Assembly: GCF_036711975.1 (NCBI RefSeq)
Contig: NC_091972.1
Coordinates: 4,965,001 to 5,029,000 of the forward strand
Direction of reading: 5' to 3'
From: Onthophagus taurus
Lineage: Eukaryota > Arthropoda > Insecta > Coleoptera > Scarabaeidae
DNA length: 64,000 nt
The stretch's first letter is position 1, and every line of letters starts with the position of its first letter. Under the pieces are notes generated by a model. The model was not told the DNA's origin. It was given only the letters and a program-made list of their open reading frames with translations, and did no database searches. Below, in pieces: positions 1 to 11,560 of the stretch. The position numbers and the translations under genes were made by a program.

Positions 1-475
1 ATGCCAGCCCAAACGTTATGAGAAAATCTCCATTGTGATTTCCAAGTTTTCATAAATCTTGGATTTTCGTCCGCCCAACTATGTAAATTTCTCAAATTGA
101 AGATTCTATCTTTAGAAAAAGTGGATTCATCTGTAAAAAGTACTTTTTCTAAAAACTGATCATCAATTTGGATTTTATGCTGCATTATTTGGCAATATGC
201 CAAATGCGCAGACTGGCCAATTGCCAGTCTGCATATGCAGACTGCATATTACATATTGCAGTCGCAGTGGGTAATCATCCAGTCGAACTTCCTGAACTTT
301 GTAACAATGAAATGGATAAAGCTGTTGCTCGTGAAGAACACGCCAGACAGTTGTTTTGAAGTTAAAAAATGCCTCGCCATATCTAAAGTACTAGCTGTAG
401 TATTTTCTTCTACGTAGTCTAGAATATCTTCTTTTAGTTCGGGTGTTCGGGCTGATCTTACGTTACTAAGCAAGT
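1..475 (-). pseudogene. mariner-like (DUF4817-type) transposase remnant, runs off the window start
   Basis: Read on the minus strand, 473-249 encodes a helix-turn-helix stretch beginning MLSNVRSARTPELKEDILDY, typical of the N-terminal DNA-binding part of mariner-like transposases found in insects. After a degraded stretch the frame resumes at about 190-1 with the catalytic block LFTDEST and then NPRFMKTW...NVWAGI, the first DDE aspartate region. Frame changes in between mean it is not functional. It reads toward base 1, so the C-terminal half lies outside the window. Family assignment is from motif recognition only. Confidence 0.8.
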
Positions 476-969
476 TGTTTTTTTAATTGCCATGACCAAC
501 CTTGACTTTTTCGAAGACTTTGTTTTTAGTGTTACCATTGAAATCGAAGCTTAATATTTTCGCGTATAACTCGAAAACGGTCAATGTTATCAAAATTTTC
601 AAAGAGTGATAAAAGTTTCTAAAATAAATTTTCTATTAAAAAGTATAAAAATAAATGTAGGGTTACCAGTGAACAAAAAAGTTCTGAGCAAACAAATTTT
701 AGGGACAGCCTGTATAGCATGGTTGCCGCAGCCCGAAAAAATTGGTTCAATGATTTTGCTTGATATTTGTTTACCCTCTACCAAATTTCAACGCTCTACC
801 ATAAATGGTATTGAAAATATTTAGAAAAATGTGTTAAAATTTCTGAACTTTAATGGTACATATCTTGGCCATTTGAAGACTTTTATAATAATTTTTTTTC
901 ACGAATCGTCATCATTTTTGCTCTACTATATGAGGTTAATTTTATGCCCCGAGTCACCGGAACACCCTG
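1..969 (-). mobile_element. mariner-like element, 5' end at 969
   Basis: The transposase remnant is followed on its 5' side by AT-rich sequence ending in ACCGGAACACCCTG, then TA at 970-971. Reversed, this is a CAGGGTGTTCC-type terminal inverted repeat, the form seen at several other elements here. The opposite end is outside the window. A second CCTGTATAG word at about 706-717 suggests a nested or earlier end. Confidence 0.65.
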
Positions 970-1452
970 TATAGTCCTATGGGTTCTGTCTGTTTTGCCT
1001 TTGTTCAGGAGTAACATAGTAACATATATAAATTTCCATTGTTAAAGGAGGCAAGAGCAGACTCATGCAAGTGTGATAAAATACCATGTGAGGCAAACTG
1101 GAAAGAACTTTGAATGTCGTAAAATGGTTTCGACAAAAATACTATCCAGGAGTAATCACTGCCATTAGAAAGTAACCAGAGAAACCCAAGAAATTTATGA
1201 GCTGAACCGAATCTGAAAGATCTGCATATAATATCGTCTTTAAGAATACAATTGTGTTCAATTGTATTCAATTTGATATCGAACGTTCTTAATTCCACCA
1301 TTTAATTTACCCTGGACTTTTTTTCATCCTCTTAAGTAGCACAAACACCTACACCAACAAAACATTTTTTTCCATAATCCATTATAAACCACTTTTCGTA
1401 TACATATTTAGTTATACATCAACAAAAACCTCTTATATTTTTAATGATATAT

Positions 1453-1745
1453 TTATTTATTTTTATTATCTTCCGTGATACGTAGACAATAGTAAAGTGG
1501 TCTGGATTCTCCGCATTCTAGAACCGGAAATAACGAGAACAGCTCGGGAAACGACACGAGTTCATGTACGGAAGCTTTTGGTAATGGGGATGTAAATTTG
1601 TACCAGAAATCGTGTGGGATGAATTTCATCGCACGAGTTTGACAAATACGTTGAAATTGAATAGTATTCAAGAAAATTATGTTCCGTTCTTTACGTAAAA
1701 TCCCCACAATAGGAGATAATCCCATTATACCAGCGCCAATTAATC
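1453..1745 (-). CDS. unrecognised ORF inside the AKHR intron, possible exon
   Basis: The minus strand has an open frame from about 1758 to 1453. A possible splice acceptor, TATAG, precedes it, and it reads LIGAGIMGLSPIVGI then a 75-residue tail rich in F, P and aromatic residues. Codon use looks less AT-driven than the surroundings, which is why I list it. I recognise no family. It could be an exon of a nested gene, a processed fragment or chance. Confidence 0.2.
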
Positions 1746-1930
1746 CTATACTTTTGTTAACGCTTCCTCGGGAAAATTAAATTCCTCTCACAATCCAATC
1801 TCTAATAGGAAGTGAAGTGGAGGAAACGCATTCGTACATAACCGAATTTTCTTTTGCTTAGAAAATTTAACGTTTGTTTTAGGAAGATGTTATTTTAGTT
1901 CTATTGTAGAACAAAAAATTTTATACGTAC

Positions 1931-2191
1931 CAATAAATCTGCAATGGCAAGATGCATCAGTGTAGTTGTAATTCTCGATGGAGATTGTCTTCGTCTTCTA
2001 ACGATTAATACCAAGATGGTAATATTTCCGACGGCCGAGAAAACCATTAAGATGCTGTAGACTATAATCGACAGTACGTGACCATCGTTGAATTGCATAT
2101 CGAGAGGTAATTCGTTGGTGTCATTGTTGGTATCTGACCAATAAAGAAGGTTTCGATGATCGGTGATCTTTTCATTCTCACCAACACGCAT
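1931..2191 (-). CDS. AKHR: adipokinetic hormone receptor, first coding exon
   Basis: This exon encodes the extracellular N-terminus and first transmembrane region of a class A GPCR. AKH receptors sit in the fat-body plasma membrane and couple the peptide to lipid and sugar mobilisation. Seen: 87 residues from the ATG at 2191, including LPLDMQFNDGHVLSIIVYS, the TM1 signature GNITIL with its conserved asparagine, a basic first loop (RRRRQSPSRI), and the start of TM2, LMHLAIADLL. The exon ends at 1931 before donor GTACGT, in phase 0, where family members continue with V-T-F. A TTGTAG just upstream of the ATG could be an acceptor for a 5' UTR intron. No later exon was found in 1-1900, so the gene runs out of the window. 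The corazonin and ACP receptors are related alternatives, but DMQFNDGH favours AKHR. Confidence 0.85.
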
Positions 2192-2614
2192 TTTTTATTG
2201 TAGATTTGTCTACAATGTGAGTTTTGATTTTTCTTTTTTAACTATAAATTATGAAAACTCGCCACGTAATCATTTTTTCAATCCAACATCTCTGAAAAAT
2301 AAAGATACAATTAATAAAATAACCAATTTTAAGTCAATAATTGAATTTGTTTCTTGTAAAAGGAAATTTTGGAAAATCGCTCTGCACTGGGAACAGCTCG
2401 TTTTATCCTAATTTATCTACATGCCAAGCTTTAAATTTCCATCAAAAATTTATACATACACTCGAACTCAAACAGAGTGTGTACCGGCTAAACATTTTAT
2501 TTCCAGTTTTTATTATTAAATTATTTAAATGGGACATTTTATCAAAAAAATCGATTTGTAACGTAAACTGATATTTCACTGTGGTTTGAATAAAATATTT
2601 GACCAGTGAATATA
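2192..2614. other. AT-rich stretch upstream of the AKHR exon
   Basis: I see no gene, repeat or clear promoter here. It probably holds AKHR 5' UTR or intron sequence. Confidence 0.4.
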
Positions 2615-2720
2615 ATCATTCATCCGGGTTATTTTAATTACATTCTTTAGTGAATTTCATTTAGATGCAATAAACAAAAATATATTTACATAGAAATCAG
2701 GGCGTACCTAACAATTAAAA
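2615..2720 (+). mobile_element. conserved left flank of the palindromic satellite element
   Basis: The sequence TTAGTGAATTTCATTTAGATGCAATAAACAAAAATATATTT...AGGGCGTACCTA is shared with 32765-32845, and its first part with 50690-50730 and 23255-23275. It directly abuts the satellite array, so it looks like the element's left end rather than host DNA. Confidence 0.65.
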
Positions 2721-5243
2721 CTAGAACTAACACTATACCTAGAACTAGAATCATTTAGGTTTAGCCGCACGTCTCTAAAGACGGCTAAATCCGAATGATT
2801 CTAGTACTAGGTATAGTGTTAATTCTAGTTTTACACTAGCACTGCTACTATGCAGCTAATCCCGAATGTTTCTAGTTAGCGTAGAAAGTAACAGTGCTAG
2901 TTTAAAACTAGAACTAACACTATACCTAGAACTAGAATCATTTGGGTTTAGCCGCACGTCTCTAAAGACGGCTAAACCCGAATGATTCTAGTACTAGGTA
3001 TAGTGTTAATTCTAGTTTTACACTAGCACTGCTACTATGCAGCTAATCCCGAATGTTTCTAGTTAGCGTAGAAAGTAACAGTGCTAGTTTAAAACTTGAG
3101 CTAACACTATACCTAGAACTAGAATCATTTGGGTTTAGCCGCACGTCTCTAAAGACGGCTAAACCCGAATGATTCTAGTACTAGGTATAGTGTTAGTTCT
3201 AGTTTTACACTGGCACTGTTACTATGTAGCTAATCCCGAATGTTTCTAGTTCTAGGTCTAGTGTTAGTTCTAGTTTTACACTAGCACTGTTACTCTCTAG
3301 AACTAACACTATACCTAGAACTAGAATCATTTGGGTTTAGCCGCACGTCTCTAAAGACGGCTAAACCCGAATGATTCTAGTACTAGGTATAGTGTTAATT
3401 CTAGTTTTACACTAGCACTGCTACTATGCAGCTAATCCCGAATGTTTCTAGTTAGCGTAGAAAGTAACAGTGCTAGTTTAAAACTAGAACTAACACTATA
3501 CCTAGAACTAGAATCATTTGGGTTTAGCCGCACATCTCTAAAGACGGCTAAACCCGAATGATTCTAGTTCTAGGTATAGTGTTAGTTCTAGTTTTAAACT
3601 TCCGCCGTCTTAGAGATGTGCGGCTAAACCCAAATGATTCTAATTCTAGGTATAGTGTTAGTTCTAGTTTTAAACTAGCACTGTTACTATGTAGAACTAA
3701 CACTACACCTAGAACTAGAATCATTTAGGTTTAGCCGCACGTCTCTAAAGACGGTAAACCCGAATGATTCTAGTTCTAGGTATAGTGTTAGTTCTAGTTT
3801 TAAACTAGCACTGTTACTATCTAGAACTAACACTACACCTAGAACTAGAATCATTTAGGTTTAGCCGCACGTCTCTAAAGACGGCAAAACCCGAATGATT
3901 CTAGTGCTAGGTATAGTGTTAGTTCTAGTTTTACACTAGCACTGTTACTATGCAGCTAATCCCGAATGTTTCTAGTTCTAGGTCTAGTGTTAGTTCTAGT
4001 TTTACACTAGCACTGTTACTCTCTAGAACTAACACTACACCTAGAACTAGAATCATTTAGGTTTAGCCGCACGTCTCTAAAGACGGCTAAACCCGAATGA
4101 TTCTAGTACTAGGTATAGTGTTAGTTCTAGTTTTACACTGGCACTGTTACTATGTAGCTAATCCCGAATGTTTCTAGTTCTAGGTCTAGTGTTAGTTCTA
4201 GTTTTACACTAGCACTGTTACTCTCTAGAACTAACACTATACCTAGAACTAGAATCATTTGGGTTTAGCCGCACGTCTCTAAAGACGGCTAAACCCGAAT
4301 GATTCTAGTACTAGGTATAGTGTTAATTCTAGTTTTACACTAGCACTGCTACTATGCAGCTAATCCCGAATGTTTCTAGTTAGCGTAGAAAGTAACAGTG
4401 CTAGTTTAAAACTAGAACTAACACTATACCTAGAACTAGAATCATTTGGGTTTAGCCGCACATCTCTAAAGACGGCTAAACCCGAATGATTCTAGTTCTA
4501 GGTATAGTGTTAGTTCTAGTTTTAAACTTCCGCCGTCTTAGAGATGTGCGGCTAAACCCAAATGATTCTAATTCTAGGTATAGTGTTAGTTCTAGTTTTA
4601 AACTAGCACTGTTACTATGTAGAACTAACACTACACCTAGAACTAGAATCATTTAGGTTTAGCCGCACGTCTCTAAAGACGGTAAACCCGAATGATTCTA
4701 GTTCTAGGTATAGTGTTAGTTCTAGTTTTAAACTAGCACTGTTACTATCTAGAACTAACACTACACCTAGAACTAGAATCATTTAGGTTTAGCCGCACGT
4801 CTCTAAAGACGGCAAAACCCGAATGATTCTAGTGCTAGGTATAGTGTTAGTTCTAGTTTTACACTAGCACTGTTACTATGCAGCTAATCCCGAATGTTTC
4901 TAGTTCTAGGTCTAGTGTTAGTTCTAGTTTTACACTAGCACTGTTACTCTCTAGAACTAACACTACACCTAGAACTAGAATCATTTAGGTTTAGCCGCAC
5001 GTCTCTAAAGACGGCTAAACCCGAATGATTCTAGTACTAGGTATAGTGTTAGTTCTAGTTTTACACTGGCACTGTTACTATGTAGCTAATCCCGAATGTT
5101 TCTAGTTCTAGGTCTAGTGTTAGTTCTAGTTTTACACTAGCACTGTTACTCTCTAGAACTAACACTATACCTAGAACTAGAATCATTTGGGTTTAGTCGT
5201 CTTTAGAGACGTGCGGCTAAACCCAAATGATTCTAGTTCTAGG
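2721..5243. repeat. palindromic satellite array, part 1, with higher-order repeat
   Basis: The monomer is a near-perfect inverted repeat of about 95 bp. Its arms are AACTAACACTATACCTAGAA, then TAGAATCATTTGGG, and its core is TTTAGCCG...AGACGGCTAAA. Monomers are separated by a second palindromic spacer built on ACACTAGCACTG/CAGTGCTAG. From 2721 the unit is 187 bp, with starts at 2721, 2908 and 3095. From about 3181 a 928-bp higher-order unit is repeated (about 3181-4108, 4109-5036, then a partial copy). Rare variants are shared between the copies, such as CACATCTC and the AAACTTCCGCCGTCTTAGAG junction at about 3595 and 4523. The array stops at the TA where the 5246-6722 element inserted. Confidence 0.95.
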
Positions 5244-5245
5244 TA

Positions 5246-6722
5246 CACAGTAAGAAATAATTACATGGTCCAGTACTGGTAATTTATTGCCATGGATATT
5301 CATGTAAAAAGTTACACGTATGTAATAGCAAAATAAATACATATCTAAACAAGCGCATTTTCCATTTCTATGTTTGTACTTTTCGTTTGTGATTGATATA
5401 ATTTTACTTCTTAACCCAGGTAATGTACACGTATTAACACGTAAAAATGACTATATTTATATGTAAAATTACTTGTGCTATGAATATTGTAGTTCGTCTG
5501 CTATGTAATAATTCATTATTCAGCCCTGTACATTTACATAGTTTTAAGCTTAAATAAATGTAAAAATACGAATGTCATTATGGAAGTTCTAGATATCCAA
5601 ATTCGTTTTATGTCCAAATTATGAAAGCCAATAGTTTTTCCACCATTGTTATAATGTTTTACAGTACAAAAGCATTAAAAGAATAGTGGAAAAAGTGTAA
5701 ACTTTTACAATTTTAACAGACGGCAAACTTGGAACAGAAAAACTTTGTGTACAACCGGTATACGTACTAAAGGGCACCCAACAACGAAACTCTAAATGGA
5801 CAGATTAAAGTGGTTTATTATTATTATTATTATTATTATAAGAGAGCGCGTATAACGTTCGACGATTGATACGTTATTAGACTGTACTCGGCACAATGTT
5901 GTCAACGCGTTGTGCGTAGTTGCAACATTATTCGGCCGACTGAACGCAGAAAGTGGTGGTGGGGCCAACCGGTATTTTACATGTTAGTAATAGTAATTTT
6001 TAACAATATTACATGATTTCCCAATTTATTATGTAATGTACGGCTGAGTTTCAAGATGTCGTCCGGTTGAACGTCGTAGTAGGAAGATAAACACAATTTT
6101 CTTACTTGACTATCTTTATTTTCTCCAGGCGAAGGGGTTAGTACAGAGTATGGTGATCTTTTCGGTTGTAGTTTGATACTGTTAATAATGCGGTTTTACA
6201 AATTTCGTGATCTTTTATATTAAGTCGAAACGATTAGAATAATCATTAAGTAACGAGAATTACCAAAGTTCGTTCTTAATTGTTTTCGTCTTTTGGTGAT
6301 CAATTGTTTGTTTTTGATATTTAAATGACATTTAACGGATGTTTTCTTAGTTATCTACTTATGGTTACTCTATTTCAATCTTAAATTTCTTAATTAGATT
6401 ATTATTTGAAGTTATAACAAGATAATGATTGTTGTTACATTATAGTTATATTACAATTGTATTACAGATACATTACAATTAAATACATTTACATTGTTTT
6501 ACTTGATTTTCCATTTATTTACAGGTTTTTCCTGTAGTTTACATAGCTTTGTGTAATTCGTATTAAAAAAATGTAATATTTTCCAAATTTACTAATTTCC
6601 TGTAATTTTACTTGGTATTAACTGGATTTCGAAAATTACGTTGTTAATTCATGTATTATTTCATAAGTCAATCTTGTAGTTTAATGTAGTATAATGTATT
6701 TTTACATCCATTTTTTACCGTG
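5246..6722. mobile_element. 1477-bp non-autonomous element splitting the satellite, TA target
   Basis: The satellite phrase TTCTAGGTATAGTGTTAG is interrupted exactly: it breaks after TAGGTA (TA at 5244-5245) and resumes with TATAGTG (TA at 6723-6724). The ends are imperfect inverted repeats, CACAGTAAGAAAT... on the left and ...TTTTTTACCGTG on the right. The interior is full of TTACAT/ATGTAA words near both ends, like subterminal transposase-binding repeats. There is no coding potential. I cannot name the superfamily; TA duplication suggests Tc1/mariner-like. Confidence 0.8.
5762..5966. mobile_element. 205-bp nested insertion flanked by 9-bp direct repeats
   Basis: AACCGGTAT occurs at 5753-5761 and again at 5967-5975. 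Between them lies sequence of different composition: a (TTA)n tract at about 5814-5840 followed by CpG-containing DNA (GAGAGCGCG, CAACGCGTTG, TTCGGCCGAC). Direct repeats of this size around a compositionally distinct block suggest a small transposition event. I do not recognise the family. Confidence 0.5.
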
Positions 6723-6724
6723 TA

Positions 6725-8470
6725 TAGTGTTAGTTCTAGTTTTAAACTAGCACTGTTACTATGTAGAACTAACACTACACCTAGAACTAGAATCATTTAG
6801 GTTTAGCCGCACGTCTCTAAAGACGGTAAACCCGAATGATTCTAGTTCTAGGTATAGTGTTAATTCTAGTTTTAAACTAGCATTGTTACTATGTAGAACT
6901 AACACTACACGTAGAACTAGAATCATTTAGGTTTAGCCGCACGTCTCTAAAGACGGCAAAACCCGAATGATTCTAGTGCTAGGTATAGTGTTAGTTCTAG
7001 TTTTACACTAGCACTGTTACTATGCAGCTAATCCCGAATGTTTCTAGTTCTAGGTCTAGTATTAGTTCTAGTTTTACACTAGCACTGTTACTCTCTAGAA
7101 CTAACACTATACCTAGAACTAGAATCATTTGGGTTTAGCCGCACGTCTCTAAAGACGGCTAAACCCGAATGATTCTAGTACTAGGAATAGTGTTAGTTCT
7201 AGTTTTACACTAACACTGTTACTATGCAGCTAATCCCGAATGTTTCTAGTTAGCGTAGAAAGTAACAGTGCTAGTTTAAAACTAGAACTAACACTATACC
7301 TAGAACTAGAATCATTTGGGTTTAGCCGCGCGTCTCTAAAGACGGCTAAACCCGAATGATTCTAGTTCTAGGTATAATGTTAGTTCTAGTTTTAAACTAG
7401 CACTGTTACTATGTAGAACTAACACTACACCTAGAACTAGAATCATTTAGGTTTAGCCGCACGTCTCTAAAGTCGGCAAAACCCGAATGATTCTAGTGCT
7501 AGGTATAGTGTTAGTTCTAGTTTTACACTAGCACTGTTACTATGCAGCTAATCCCGAATGTTTCTAGTTCTAGGTCTAGTGTTAGTTCTAGTTTTACACT
7601 AGCACTGTTACTCTCTAGAACTAACACTATACCTAGAATTAGAATCATTTGGGTTTAGCCGCACGTCTCTAAAGACGGCTAAACCCGAATGATTCTAGTA
7701 CTAAGTATAGTGTTAGTTCTAGTTTTACACTGACACTGTTACTATGTAGCTAATCCCGAATGTTTCTAGTTCTAGGTCTAGTGTTAGTTCTAGTTTTACA
7801 CTAGCACTGTTACTTTCTAGAACTAACACTATACCTAGAACTAGAATCATTTGGGTTTAGCCGTCTTTAGAGACGTGCGGCTAAACCCAAATGATTCTAG
7901 TTCTAGGTATAGTGTTAGTTCTAGTTTTAAACTAGCACTGTTACTATGTAGAACTAACACTACACGTAGAACTAGAATCATTTAGGTTTAGCCGCACGTC
8001 TCTAAAGACGGCAAAACCCGAATGATTCTAGTGCTAGGTATAGTGTTAGTTCTAGTTTTACACTAGCACTGTTACTATGCTGCTAATCCCGAATGTTTCT
8101 AGTTCTAGGTCTAGTGTTAGTTCTAGTTTGACACTAGCACTGTTACTCTCTAGAACTAACACTATACCTAGAACTAGAATCATTCGGGTTTAGCCGTCTT
8201 AGACGTGCGGCTAAACCCAAATGATTCTAGTTCTAGGTATAGTGTTAGTTCTAGTTTTAAACTAGCACTGTTACTATGTAGAACTAACACTACACCTAGA
8301 ACTAGAATCATTCGGGTTTAGCCGTCTTTAGAGACGTGCGGCTAGGTATAGTGTTAGTTCTAGTTTTACCCTAAATCTAGCGCTGAATAACAATTAAAAC
8401 TAGAACTAACACTAGACCTAGAGCTAGAAAGTTTCGGGTTTAGCCGTGCTTCTCTTAAGACGAAAACTTA
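6725..8470. repeat. palindromic satellite array, part 2
   Basis: This continues the array interrupted at 5244, with the same palindromic core (GGGTTTAGCCG, CACGTCTCTAAAGAC, CGGCTAAACCC). Copies here are more diverged and some are reduced, for example CCGTCTTAGACGTGCGG at about 8193. The array decays after about 8410 into the conserved right flank. Confidence 0.95.
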
Positions 8471-8474
8471 GAGT

Positions 8475-8650
8475 TATCATAAGGACGTCACATTTTCCAA
8501 GCAAAACTTTTTCTTTGCAAAACTACCCAATGCCTGTACTATTAAGCTTTGTTTAATTTTATGTGGTACAGTACAAGTGCATAGTTGTTTCGTAACTATG
8601 GTTACAGCATTCATTATTGCGAGTTATATGAAATTCCTGGTAGATGCTAT
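8475..8650 (+). mobile_element. conserved right flank of the palindromic satellite element
   Basis: The shared stretch includes TTTTCCAAGCAAAACTTTTTC and then ACTATTAAGCTNTGTTNNATTTTATGTGG..., ending GAGTTATATGAAATTCCTGG. It recurs after satellite clusters at 33573-33685 and 41346-41484. At 41485 the same sequence carries an insertion, so this copy is the empty site. Confidence 0.75.
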
Positions 8651-9602
8651 CATGGAAAATGCAACAAAACGAGTTAGAACGAGATAGAAATGTTTGTTTG
8701 TGAATTTTCGATTGTAAAATCATAACAGCTGGAATATCACGTACTTTGTAAAGGGAATTCAAAAGATTATTATAACAAAGCATCTCTATGTTGTTTAAAG
8801 GTAATTTAATAATCGAATCTGTTTCAATTTGAATTTAGAAAATTTTGCAAAAAAATGTTTGTTGATACAAAAGGAATCAATGTCCTAGTAGCCAATGAAC
8901 CTATTACTAAACCAAGAGTTATTTTAAGGTTATTCTGGCCTTGTTGTTACAAAAAACTCTTTAAGCGATAATCATTGGTCACTCGTCGCTATACATAAAC
9001 AAATCGCAAGTAAATATTTTGGTACCCACAAGTATACATCCTCCGCCTTAAAACACAACATTTTAAAGGAATAATTTACGATTATGTTCTTTCTCGTTAT
9101 CTTTTTATTTTCTTTTTAATAATAAACCGAAACGATAAAATAAATTAATATTATAAAATCAACAGCGCGTGCGATTTTAACGATCTCCAGCGTAGGAAAT
9201 GGTTTTTAATTCGCACTCGACCTACTAAGTACTGTGAGGGCAACTTATTAAATACGTATTAAACTGTCAAGTTGACCGACCTCTTTAGCAAAGAGGGGCG
9301 ACGAGCGACCCACTCTTTAAAAGGAACCGGGTTTTCAGATTTTCAGCCGTAAGGCATAAAGAACTTTCTTTGTACGTTCTGACTAGAAATAGCACAACTT
9401 TGCAATCCAGAAATTATTAAATTCCGCTAAACTGAAATGGTTCGTGCCATTATGAAATTTTCCTTCGTCCCAATAAACTTCATTCCAAACGGGTCGTATG
9501 ACCTTTAACAAAAGTTAACTACTAACGTGTATATTTTCACTTTTAAATTACTAAATCTACAGTTGAGGTAATAGATCATCAGCATCAAAATATATCCTAT
9601 TT
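8651..9602. other. intergenic, nothing recognised
   Basis: AT-rich DNA without convincing ORFs. Slightly GC-richer words at 9240-9480 (GACCGACCTCTTTAGC, AAACGGGTCGTATGACC) have no recognisable identity. Confidence 0.5.
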
Positions 9603-9837
9603 ATTCCCGTCAGTGATGGGCGCTGGGTAAATACCCGGCGGGTAGGTATTTATAAAATGGGTATTTATCTGGGTACTTACCCCGGCTCAGGGTAAATACC
9701 CAAACAGTACATATAAAAGTGATACAAGTAAAAATATAACAGATTTGGACAAAAATGTAGAGGAACATGATGAAATGAGCGTTGAAGAAGAGGAATTGTC
9801 AACGATCGAAGACGTATTATTATCAGATAACCACTGC

Positions 9838-10247
9838 TCATTCTTCATTCTTGCGACGATGATCCGCCCAGTTCCACTTGAGCTTTGCCACAATGTTGAC
9901 CGCATCATTTACGCCAGTTCTTCGTAGGTCTTCATTTCGTATGTGGTCCCTCAGGGTTACACCCAGCATCAACCTCTCCATCTTTCTTTGCGTTACTTTG
10001 AGCCTCCTGGTAATGGCCACCGTTAATGTTAAAGTTGCGGAACCGTATGTCATAACCAAAGGAAGCACCCATTGATTGAAAACCTTTCTTTTCAAATATA
10101 CAGGAGTATCGCTCATGAAGATGTCTCTAAGTTTTCTGTAGGCTGCCCATGCGAGTATCATCCTTCTGTTTAGTTCGCTTGTTTGATTATTATCTCTCCA
10201 TACGCGAACCTCATGGCCAAGATATATGGCTGCGATGCGAACCAACA
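9838..10247 (-). pseudogene. LINE reverse transcriptase, C-terminal part
   Basis: The minus-strand frame has the thumb and C-terminal landmarks of insect RTE/endonuclease-RT proteins: YLGHEVRVW, LNRRMILAWAAYRKL, FNQWVLPLVMTYGS, RKMERLMLGVTLRDHIRNED and LKWNWADH. It is open for about 130 residues, but it is separated by insertions from its palm domain at 11185-11560 and runs into unrelated sequence at both ends, so it is a dead fragment. Confidence 0.9.
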
Positions 10248-10540
10248 CAGATGAGTATTTTAAGAACAATAGTGGAAAAGACAAGAAGAGATAGAGTAAG
10301 GAACAAAATTATAAAAGAATTGTGTGGACTCGGAGATCTCATGAGATTAGGGGAAAAATAAAAAAATTTAATGAGTACTTCCAAAGAATGGAAGAAACCT
10401 AGCTGATTAAGACAGCAAGAGACCAAAGATTAGCTAAGAGATCCCGGGAGACCAGGAAGTTGGATTTCCAGCTCTAATGAAACACCATGAATGATGCGTA
10501 AAAAACAGGTTACAACCTGAATAAAAGAAGAAGAATAATA
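10248..10540 (+). mobile_element. LINE 3' end inserted on the opposite strand
   Basis: The plus strand reads MSILRTIVEKTRRDRVRNKI then a glycine-rich GLGDLMRLG, matching the distal part of a related LINE protein. A short 3' tail follows, ending AAAAGAAGAAGAATAATAAG. The tail and opposite orientation indicate a separate 5'-truncated insertion into the minus-strand LINE. Confidence 0.75.
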
Positions 10541-10789
10541 AGATCTTAAACAAACTACTTAATTTTCAATTGGAAGTCAACAATCTCTTGGAATCTTGGA
10601 TTTGATGGAAGTGCAATATGACTAGAAAAGAATCAAACAAGAATTAATGAAGCACAGATACTGAATTTAGTCATTAATATTAGACTGATACTCAATTCAG
10701 GACATTCAAAGTTGTTTTTCAAGCATTAAATAAATCGTTAAATATTTTCGAAGAGTATTACGTAAAGGAGAATGGTCGGTAGTGAAAAT

Positions 10790-11199
10790 ATAAACTTTTC
10801 CGAAATATATGTACACTTAAAGCTAATAACACCAGGAATGTGTATAAATTTGTTAGACAGTTAAGACAAAGGCACAAATCGCACGTAGCTCTATGCTGAG
10901 ATGGAACAGGAAAAATAATATGTGATAGTGAAATGAATGACATTTGGAAAAATTATTTCCAAAACCTGTTAAGCATAGAAACTGATTTGGAAATAGACAG
11001 CAGTCCGTCACATCAAAGAAAGGATAGTGTCATGGAACCTATATCAATTAGTGAGGTTCAAAACACAATCACTGCGTCAAAACATGGAAAGGCATCAGGG
11101 ATTAATGACATACCATCGAAAGTATTCAAGATAGAAGTATTCATTATCACCAATATTGATGTTAGAGCTTGGAACAAGATTTGTCCTAAATTTTATTGA
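10790..11199 (+). pseudogene. LINE reverse transcriptase, region before the palm
   Basis: The plus strand encodes IWKNYFQNLLSIE, then EPISISEVQNTITASKHGKA and SGINDIPSKVFKI. This is the conserved linker in which LINE proteins have ...AIxKxKxGKAxGxDxIPxE. Catalytic motifs are absent because the copy breaks at about 11190. Confidence 0.85.
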
Positions 11200-11560
11200 T
11201 ATTTAGCCCGACTCAGTTGCATACTTCAGCATCAGTTTCATCTCTCCAAGACTATCCGAAATAAGAACTATATCGTCTGCGTAGCGCAAATTACTTAGGT
11301 ATTGCCATCAATGTTTATACCTTTTTGGGTCCAATCCAGTTGTTTAAATGCACTCTCCAGGACTGTGATGAACAATTTGGGTTCAACATTATATTGCCTT
11401 GTCTTACCCCACGCCCAATGAGTATTCGGTCAGTACTTTCATGCAATTTTACCGTCATTGTAGCATTTTTGTAAATGTAATAAATAAGTTTGGTGTATCG
11501 ATAATGGACTCTGCATTCTTGAAGTACTTGTAAAACTGCCATCAACTCAATTTAAATCAA
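11185..11560 (-). pseudogene. LINE reverse transcriptase, palm fragment
   Basis: The minus strand reads VLQECRVHYRYTKLIYYIY, NATMTVKLHEST and IGRGVRQGN. It then continues in broken frames through a degraded YADDIVL-like block at about 11300-11240. These are the palm landmarks of the LINE whose C-terminal part is at 9838-10247; the two are separated by the plus-strand insertions. Confidence 0.85.

Noticed and set aside
2721-8470. CRISPR-like array or TTAGG-type telomeric repeat
   Set aside because: Units are palindromic and lack unique spacers; TTTAGG occurs only inside the satellite monomer, not as a tandem telomere motif.
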